Assembly: GCA_947039985.1 (NCBI GenBank)
Contig: CAMRAP010000052.1
Location: 1-9,906, forward strand
From: an uncultured Odoribacter sp.
GTDB lineage: Bacteria; Bacteroidota; Bacteroidia; Bacteroidales; Marinifilaceae
Direction of reading: 5' to 3'
Length of the DNA stretch: 9,906 bases
The notes beneath the pieces are model-generated. The model was not told where the DNA came from. It saw only the letters and a program-made list of their open reading frames with translations, and searched no databases. Every line of letters begins with the position of its first letter. The stretch's first letter is position 1. A program made the translations under genes and the position numbers. Below, one piece after another: positions 5,825 through 9,906 of this stretch.

Positions 5825-6772
5825 ATGATCAATTTTTTTAAAACCCTATTTTTAGGTGAATCAGAGGAGACTGAGGAAGAAAAAGTTAAACGAAACTTTG
5901 ATGTATTAAAATACGATGGAATAAAGGCTTTAAAAATGAGAAAGCCTACTTATGCAATCCGATGTTTTAATGAAGCATTGAAGTTAGAAGAGGATATAGA
6001 AGTGTTAGAATTACTTTCAAACGCATATGCTCAAGAAGAGCAGATGGATGAAGCAATAAATACAGTAAGCCGTATTGTAGAGATAGAGCCTGAGAATATA
6101 GTAGGCATATTGATGCGTGCAAATTTAAATCTTTTGGCAGGGAGAGATGAGGATGTCATTATAGATTGTGATCGAATTCTGGTTTTAGACTCTTCCAATT
6201 TGACTGTATATTTTTTAAAGGGAAGGGCAGAAAAGAGTGTTAACGACTATTTGGGAGCGATTAATAGTTTTTCGCAGGCAATAAAGCTTAAAGATAATTT
6301 TGTTGAAGCACGTTTATTAAGAGCAGAACTTTTACTTGATACAGCTGATTATCAGTCTGCTTCAGAAGATATAGAAAAGGTGATCGAGTTGTCACCAGAG
6401 GAAGAGAATGCTTATTTGATTCGAGGGAGGCTGCAAGAAATTCGTGAAGATCGTGAAAAGGCGGAAGAAAGTTTTCGTTACGTTCTTGAGCTTAATCCTT
6501 TTAATGAACAAGCCTACTTAAAATTAGGCGGTATTTTTATGGCACGGAATCAGACGGATAAAGCTATTGCGTTATTTGATGAGGCAATAGAACTGAGGTC
6601 TGATTTTTCATTGGCTTATCGAGAACGTAGTCGTGCGCGCACTTTGAAAGGTGATCAAGAAGGAGCAAGTGAGGACTTGGAAAAGGCTGAGAAGCTAGAT
6701 GTAGATGCTGTAGCTGAAAAGGACGCGACTTATTCTGATTTTGGTGACATGTATAAAAATAGGCCATTATAA
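5825..6772 (+). CDS. TPR-repeat protein, eight tandem repeats
   Basis: This 315-residue protein (from the ATG at 5825; an in-frame GTG lies directly before it) is built almost wholly of tetratricopeptide repeats. Eight consecutive units of about 34 residues run from about residue 27 to 296, with the usual pattern of paired helices ending in a Pro or Asp turn, as in AINTVSRIVEIEPEN and AEESFRYVLELNPFN. The N-terminus (MINFFKTLFLGESEETEEE) is short, slightly hydrophobic and then acidic. It is not a convincing signal peptide, so a cytoplasmic location is likely. TPR arrays hold protein partners; the partner is unknown. The next gene starts 36 bases downstream on the same strand and may be cotranscribed. 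Confidence 0.85.
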   Translation: MINFFKTLFLGESEETEEEKVKRNFDVLKYDGIKALKMRKPTYAIRCFNEALKLEEDIEVLELLSNAYAQEEQMDEAINTVSRIVEIEPENIVGILMRANLNLLAGRDEDVIIDCDRILVLDSSNLTVYFLKGRAEKSVNDYLGAINSFSQAIKLKDNFVEARLLRAELLLDTADYQSASEDIEKVIELSPEEENAYLIRGRLQEIREDREKAEESFRYVLELNPFNEQAYLKLGGIFMARNQTDKAIALFDEAIELRSDFSLAYRERSRARTLKGDQEGASEDLEKAEKLDVDAVAEKDATYSDFGDMYKNRPL

Positions 6773-6808
6773 ATAGATTATATTTTAGTTTTTTAATAGA
6801 GCAATATC

Positions 6809-7264
6809 ATGGAAGGTAGAATTCAAAGAGCTGTAGAGTTGTTTAAGGAAGGTTACAATTGTTCTCAATCAGTTTGCGCTGCATTTGTAGATATATATGG
6901 ATATACGGAAGAAGATGCATTTCGGATGTCTGCTTCTTTTGGTGGTGGTATCGGTAAGATGCGTATGACTTGCGGTGCTGCATGTGGCATGTTTGTATTA
7001 GCAGGATTAGCAACGGGATCAGTAAAGAGAGGAGATAGTGTGGGCAAAGAGATAAACTATAAGGTAGTGCAGCAATTAGCTGATGAGTTTGTTTGTAGAA
7101 ATGGTGCTTTGACATGCTTTGATCTATTAGCATTGGCAAAGAAAAATAGAGATGAGTCTGAAAACAAGGAATCTAGCGACAAGAAAAGTTGTGTCAAAAC
7201 AGTAGAATCCGCTGCACGTATATGGGGAGAGTATATTGATACTCAGAAAAAAGGTAATAAATAA
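6809..7264 (+). CDS. C_GCAxxG_C_C family cysteine-rich protein
   Basis: This 151-residue protein matches the C_GCAxxG_C_C family (putative redox or metal-binding proteins of unknown function). It has the N-terminal helix and Cys pattern YNCSQSVCAAF (Cys18, Cys23), a glycine-rich turn SFGGGIGKM, the core TCGAACGMFVLAGLATG (Cys55, Cys59), then Cys96, Cys103 and Cys128. There is no signal peptide, so the cysteines are probably reduced or metal-bound in the cytoplasm. The stretch before Cys128 is Lys/Glu/Ser-rich and probably flexible. Function is not established. It follows the TPR gene and precedes rpsP, which appears to have its own promoter. Confidence 0.8.
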   Translation: MEGRIQRAVELFKEGYNCSQSVCAAFVDIYGYTEEDAFRMSASFGGGIGKMRMTCGAACGMFVLAGLATGSVKRGDSVGKEINYKVVQQLADEFVCRNGALTCFDLLALAKKNRDESENKESSDKKSCVKTVESAARIWGEYIDTQKKGNK

Positions 7265-7304
7265 ATTAGTTGTATTTTTGTTTTCTATTTCATTCATTTT
7301 GATG

Positions 7305-7312
7305 TATCTTTG
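7305..7312 (+). promoter_or_regulatory. -7 box for rpsP-rimM
   Basis: TATCTTTG matches the Bacteroidota -7 consensus TAnnTTTG and lies 47 bases before the rpsP start. A TTTTTG at about 7275-7280 could be the -33 element, but its spacing (24 bases) is longer than the usual 19-21. Transcription would begin near 7319, giving a leader of about 40 bases. Confidence 0.5.
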
Positions 7313-7359
7313 TCGTTCCTATCGAGTATGGGAAAGTAATAATTTAAAAAATTAAATGA

Positions 7360-7923
7360 ATGGCTACGAAAATTAGACTAGCAAGACACGGACGCAAAAG
7401 TCGTCCATTCTACCATGTAGTGGTAGCAGATAGTAGAGCTCCACGTGATGGTCGCTTTATTGAGAAAATTGGAACTTATAATCCAAACACGAACCCAGCT
7501 ACGATCAATCTTGAATTTGACAGAGCTTTGTATTGGTTACAAACAGGTGCACAGCCTACTGAAACTGCTTCAAATATTTTGTCACACGAAGGAGTACTAA
7601 TGAAAAAGCACTTATTAGATGGTGTAAAAAAAGGTGCTTTTGATGCTGCTGCTGCTGAAACTAAGTTTGAAGCTTGGAAGAGTGAGAAAGATGCAAAAAA
7701 TCAGGTAAAGATTCAGAAATTAGCTGATGCTGGTGATGCTGCTGCTAAAGCGATTTTAGAGGCTGAAGTAAAAGTACGCGCTACAATGGAAGAAGCTATT
7801 GCAAAGAAAAAAGCTGAATTGATTGCTGCTGAGGCTGCTGCTGCTGCTCCAGTTGTTGAGATTGAAGAGGAAGTTGCTCCAGTTGAAGAATCTGTAGTAG
7901 AAGAAACTCCTGCTGCAGAGTAG
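7360..7923 (+). CDS. rpsP: Small-subunit ribosomal protein bS16 with long C-terminal extension
   Basis: The first 80 or so residues are classic bS16: KIRLARHGRKSRPFYHVVVA, DSRAPRDGRFIEKIGTYNP, then DRALYWLQTGAQPTETASN. The protein is a component of the 30S subunit and binds 16S rRNA during assembly. At 187 residues it is about twice the length of the E. coli protein. The extra part is a Lys/Ala-rich, probably helical stretch (about 95-155) followed by an Ala/Val/Glu tail (VEIEEEVAPVEESVVEETP). Long acidic tails of this sort are usual in Bacteroidota bS16, so the extension is not a frameshift. A GCT repeat around 7826-7849 encodes part of the Ala run. rimM begins 10 bases after the stop, making a two-gene operon. 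Confidence 0.97.
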   Translation: MATKIRLARHGRKSRPFYHVVVADSRAPRDGRFIEKIGTYNPNTNPATINLEFDRALYWLQTGAQPTETASNILSHEGVLMKKHLLDGVKKGAFDAAAAETKFEAWKSEKDAKNQVKIQKLADAGDAAAKAILEAEVKVRATMEEAIAKKKAELIAAEAAAAAPVVEIEEEVAPVEESVVEETPAAE

Positions 7924-7933
7924 TTTTATTGCA

Positions 7934-8473
7934 ATGATTACACGAGAAGATTGTATTAAAGTAGGAGGCATAAGCAAAACTCACAACCTGCAAGGGGCTG
8001 TGGTTATTTCTACTGATAGTAATTTGCTCGAACGATACGCTAAAGAGCCGGTGTTCCTTCAATTGGATGGAGCGCCGGTTCCTTTTTTTATTTCTGATGC
8101 GGGAATAACTGCCCGTAACCATACGTCCTATATTGTAAAGTTTGATTTTGTAGATTCATTAGAACAAGCAGAGCGATTACTTGGGAGTGAGGTGCTTCTT
8201 GAGAAAAGATGGGTAGAAGAGGAGGAGGAAGAGAAGGAGGAATCGGAATTTGGCGTATTTGATTTGGTTGGCTTCGGTGTTGACGACCAGATATCTAAAA
8301 AAATGGGAAAAGTAATAGATGTTGCTGATTATTCAGGCAATATAGTGCTGACCATTTCCATTCTAGGTAAAGAAATTCTTTTACCAATTTCTGAAGATTA
8401 TATTATTGAAGTTGACATTATCAACAAACAACTTCGAACAAGCATTCCAATAGATCTTATAGAGCTCAATTAG
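7934..8473 (+). CDS. rimM: 16S rRNA processing/ribosome maturation factor RimM
   Basis: This 179-residue protein has the two-domain RimM layout. An N-terminal beta-barrel (about residues 8-90) contains KVGGISKTHNLQGAVVIST and a helix DSLEQAERLLGSEVLL. A C-terminal PRC-barrel-like domain (about 108-175) contains FDLVGFGV and EILLPISEDYIIEVD. RimM binds the 30S head and helps late 16S maturation; rpsP-rimM adjacency is an old and common arrangement. The linker between the domains is strikingly acidic (EEEEEEKEESE, about residues 97-107), where most relatives have a short mixed linker. Length is normal for the family. A strong inverted repeat starts about 30 bases after the stop. Confidence 0.95.
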   Translation: MITREDCIKVGGISKTHNLQGAVVISTDSNLLERYAKEPVFLQLDGAPVPFFISDAGITARNHTSYIVKFDFVDSLEQAERLLGSEVLLEKRWVEEEEEEKEESEFGVFDLVGFGVDDQISKKMGKVIDVADYSGNIVLTISILGKEILLPISEDYIIEVDIINKQLRTSIPIDLIELN

Positions 8474-8503
8474 CATAGTCTATTTTCGACATTTATAGTA
8501 TTG

Positions 8504-8534
8504 AAGTTTTCAACAATTTTTTTGTTGAAAACTT
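8504..8534. terminator. Hairpin terminator after rimM
   Basis: The 13-base arms AAGTTTTCAACAA (8504-8516) and TTGTTGAAAACTT (8522-8534) are exact inverted copies around a TTTTT loop. They are followed by a T-rich stretch (TTCATTTTG). This would end the rpsP-rimM transcript. The stem is A/T-rich and the arms are A/T-symmetric, so it could also act on the other strand. Confidence 0.65.
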
Positions 8535-8710
8535 TTCATTTTGCGATAATAAAAAGATGTTAAATTACTTGTTTATTACATTTTGGTTTTGATCTAAAAT
8601 TTATTTTAGAAAACTTTTTTTATTTTGCGCACACCTAATTTATTGATAATAAGTATGTGTGGGTTGTGAAATAGAAAAGTTTTTTTAATACATCAATTTA
8701 AAGTTGTCCA
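8527..8710. repeat. AT-rich spacer with a direct repeat and hairpins upstream of nrdJ
   Basis: The roughly 300-base gap between rimM and nrdJ has no reading frame of note. It holds two near-identical direct repeats: GAAAACTTTTCATTTTGCG at 8527-8545, and at 8609-8629 a copy differing by a C-to-TTT change in the middle. Between them lies the inverted repeat TCTAAAATTTATTTTAGA (8593-8610). Just after the second copy an imperfect hairpin is formed by CACAC at about 8631 and GTGTG at about 8657. These could be regulator-binding sites for nrdJ or simply decayed AT-rich DNA. No cobalamin riboswitch and no convincing NrdR box pair were found. Confidence 0.45.
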
Positions 8711-8728
8711 TGTTTCTGTTTTTTTTCA

Positions 8729-8736
8729 TACATTTG
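8729..8736 (+). promoter_or_regulatory. -7 box for nrdJ
   Basis: TACATTTG matches TAnnTTTG, with a TTG at 8704-8706 about 22 bases upstream as a possible -33 element. Transcription would begin near 8743, leaving a leader of about 30 bases before the nrdJ ATG. Confidence 0.5.
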
Positions 8737-8772
8737 TTGGATCGAATGACAATAAAAATAAACACATATACT

Positions 8773-9906
8773 ATGACCAATGATGTAACAAAAGATCAAG
8801 AGATCTACACACAAGAGGAGGCATTTCAGAGCTCGCTCACCTATTTTAATGGAGATGAGTTGGCTGCTCGAGTATGGGTAAATAAGTACGCCATAAAGGA
8901 TTCATATGGGAATATTTATGAAAAGAACCCCAATGATATGCATGCTCGTTTGGCTGGTGAAATAGCGAGAATTGAGAGTCATTATCCAAATGCTTTAAGT
9001 GAAGAGGATATTTTTGATGTTTTGAGAGATTTCAAGTATATCGTTCCTCAAGGAGGACCAATGACTGGTATAGGTAATATTTATCAAGTGGCTTCTCTTT
9101 CAAATTGTTTTGTAATAGGAAATGATGGTTCTTCTGATTCTTATGGCGGAATTATGAAGATTGATCAAGAGCAGGTTCAGTTAATGAAACGTCGAGGTGG
9201 GGTTGGACACGATTTATCTCATATTCGTCCCAAAGGTTCACCTGTAAAGAATTCTGCATTAACTTCAACAGGTATTGTTCCATTTATGGAGCGTTTTTCT
9301 AATTCTACTCGTGAAGTTGCTCAAGATGGACGTAGAGGAGCTTTGATGTTGAGTGTTTCTATCAATCACCCAGATTCAGAAAGTTTTATTGATGCAAAGA
9401 TGACAGAGGGTAAGGTGACAGGCGCTAATGTGTCAGTGAAAATTGATGACGAATTTATGCGAGCGGTTATTGCTGGGCAAAAATACACACAGAAATATCC
9501 AGTTTATTCTGATAATCCTAAGAATGTCAAAGAAATTGATGCAAAGCTTTTGTGGGATAAAATTGTACATAACGCATGGAAATCAGCAGAGCCAGGAATT
9601 TTGTTCTGGGATACGATTATTCGAGAAAGTGTGGCAGATTGTTATGCAGATCAGGGATATCGTACTGTTTCGACTAATCCTTGTGGTGAAATACCTTTAT
9701 GTCCTTACGATTCTTGTCGTTTATTAGCCATAAATTTATATTCATATGTACAGCATCCTTTTACCAAAGGGGCATTCTTTGATTTTCAACTATTCAAAAA
9801 ACATGTCGCTATTGCTCAACGAATAATGGATGACATTATTGATTTAGAGTTGGAGAAGATCGATGGGATCCTAGAGAAGATCAATAAAGATCCAGAAGAT
9901 CATGAG
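8773..9906 (+). CDS. nrdJ: Adenosylcobalamin-dependent (class II) ribonucleotide reductase, 3' partial
   Basis: The frame is open from the ATG at 8773 to the window's end, giving the first 378 residues of a larger protein (class II enzymes of this type are usually well over 700). It converts ribonucleotides to deoxyribonucleotides using a radical made from coenzyme B12. Visible signatures are the N-terminal redox cysteine in SLSNCFV (Cys112), the loop KRRGGVGHDLSHIRPKGSPV, the segment FSNSTREVAQDGRRGALM, and the active-site NPCGEIPL, with Cys304 as the likely thiyl-radical residue and Asn302 and Glu306 beside it. No ATP-cone domain is seen at the N-terminus. The second redox cysteine and the C-terminal cysteine pair lie beyond the window. 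It probably has its own promoter. As a B12-dependent enzyme it fits the B12-uptake theme, but its upstream region has no riboswitch. Confidence 0.95.
   Translation, partial: MTNDVTKDQEIYTQEEAFQSSLTYFNGDELAARVWVNKYAIKDSYGNIYEKNPNDMHARLAGEIARIESHYPNALSEEDIFDVLRDFKYIVPQGGPMTGIGNIYQVASLSNCFVIGNDGSSDSYGGIMKIDQEQVQLMKRRGGVGHDLSHIRPKGSPVKNSALTSTGIVPFMERFSNSTREVAQDGRRGALMLSVSINHPDSESFIDAKMTEGKVTGANVSVKIDDEFMRAVIAGQKYTQKYPVYSDNPKNVKEIDAKLLWDKIVHNAWKSAEPGILFWDTIIRESVADCYADQGYRTVSTNPCGEIPLCPYDSCRLLAINLYSYVQHPFTKGAFFDFQLFKKHVAIAQRIMDDIIDLELEKIDGILEKINKDPEDHE

Noticed and set aside
7826..7849. GCT trinucleotide run as a phase-variable repeat
   Set aside because: A triplet repeat in frame only changes the Ala count in a flexible bS16 tail. 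It cannot switch the frame and is usual for Ala-rich tails.
7756..8122. Two minus-strand open frames opposite rpsP/rimM
   Set aside because: They are low-complexity Gln/Leu/Ser strings, the antisense of the GCT and GAA repeats in the bS16 tail.
8761..8776. NrdR-box-like sequence at the nrdJ start
   Set aside because: Only the first few bases fit the consensus, and there is no second box at the required spacing.
9443..9727. Plus-strand open frame of 94 codons
   Set aside because: It lies in a different frame inside nrdJ, whose own frame encodes clear reductase motifs through this stretch.
1..9906. CRISPR array, tRNA, rRNA or insertion sequence
   Set aside because: No regularly spaced repeats, no cloverleaf or rRNA segments, and no transposase frame or terminal inverted repeats were seen on either strand.

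Overview
The window looks like a low-GC Bacteroidales chromosome (Bacteroidota); the genus cannot be fixed from the sequence. Pointers are the TAnnTTTG-type -7 promoter boxes, the lack of strong Shine-Dalgarno sequences, a bS16 protein with a long acidic tail, a class II ribonucleotide reductase of the type found in this group, and an Hmu-type heme/metal operon like hmuYRSTUV of Porphyromonas and Bacteroides.

Layout. (1) Positions 2-4312, plus strand, hold the end of a tight operon. It has the C-terminal two thirds or so of a membrane-anchored CobN-family chelatase (HmuS-like), a polytopic membrane protein (HmuT-like), a MotA/TolQ/ExbB channel protein (HmuU-like) and a DUF2149 protein (HmuV-like) with ExbD-like topology. 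The expected hmuY/hmuR genes would lie upstream, outside the window. (2) Positions 4370-5179, minus strand, encode a BtuF-like periplasmic binding protein that converges on the operon. (3) Positions 5180-5824 hold no convincing gene. They contain a clear cobalamin riboswitch on the minus strand (about 5567-5740), an unusually long leader of about 390 nt between it and btuF, a strong plus-strand terminator inside that leader, and divergent promoter boxes. (4) Positions 5825-7264, plus strand, encode an eight-repeat TPR protein and a C_GCAxxG_C_C-family cysteine-rich protein. (5) Positions 7360-8473 are rpsP-rimM (ribosomal protein bS16 and a 16S maturation factor). (6) After about 300 nt of AT-rich, repeat-bearing spacer, 8773-9906 is the first 378 codons of nrdJ, an adenosylcobalamin-dependent ribonucleotide reductase that runs off the window.

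How the genes fit together. Corrinoid or tetrapyrrole metal chemistry recurs: a chelatase that may act on heme, coupled to an apparent proton-channel pair; riboswitch-controlled B12 capture; and a B12-dependent enzyme. The most unusual points are the combination of a C-terminally anchored chelatase with an ExbB/ExbD-like pair (a possible proton-motive-force-driven chelatase), a methionine-rich insert inside the chelatase, and the long, structured, oppositely transcribed leader between the B12 riboswitch and btuF.
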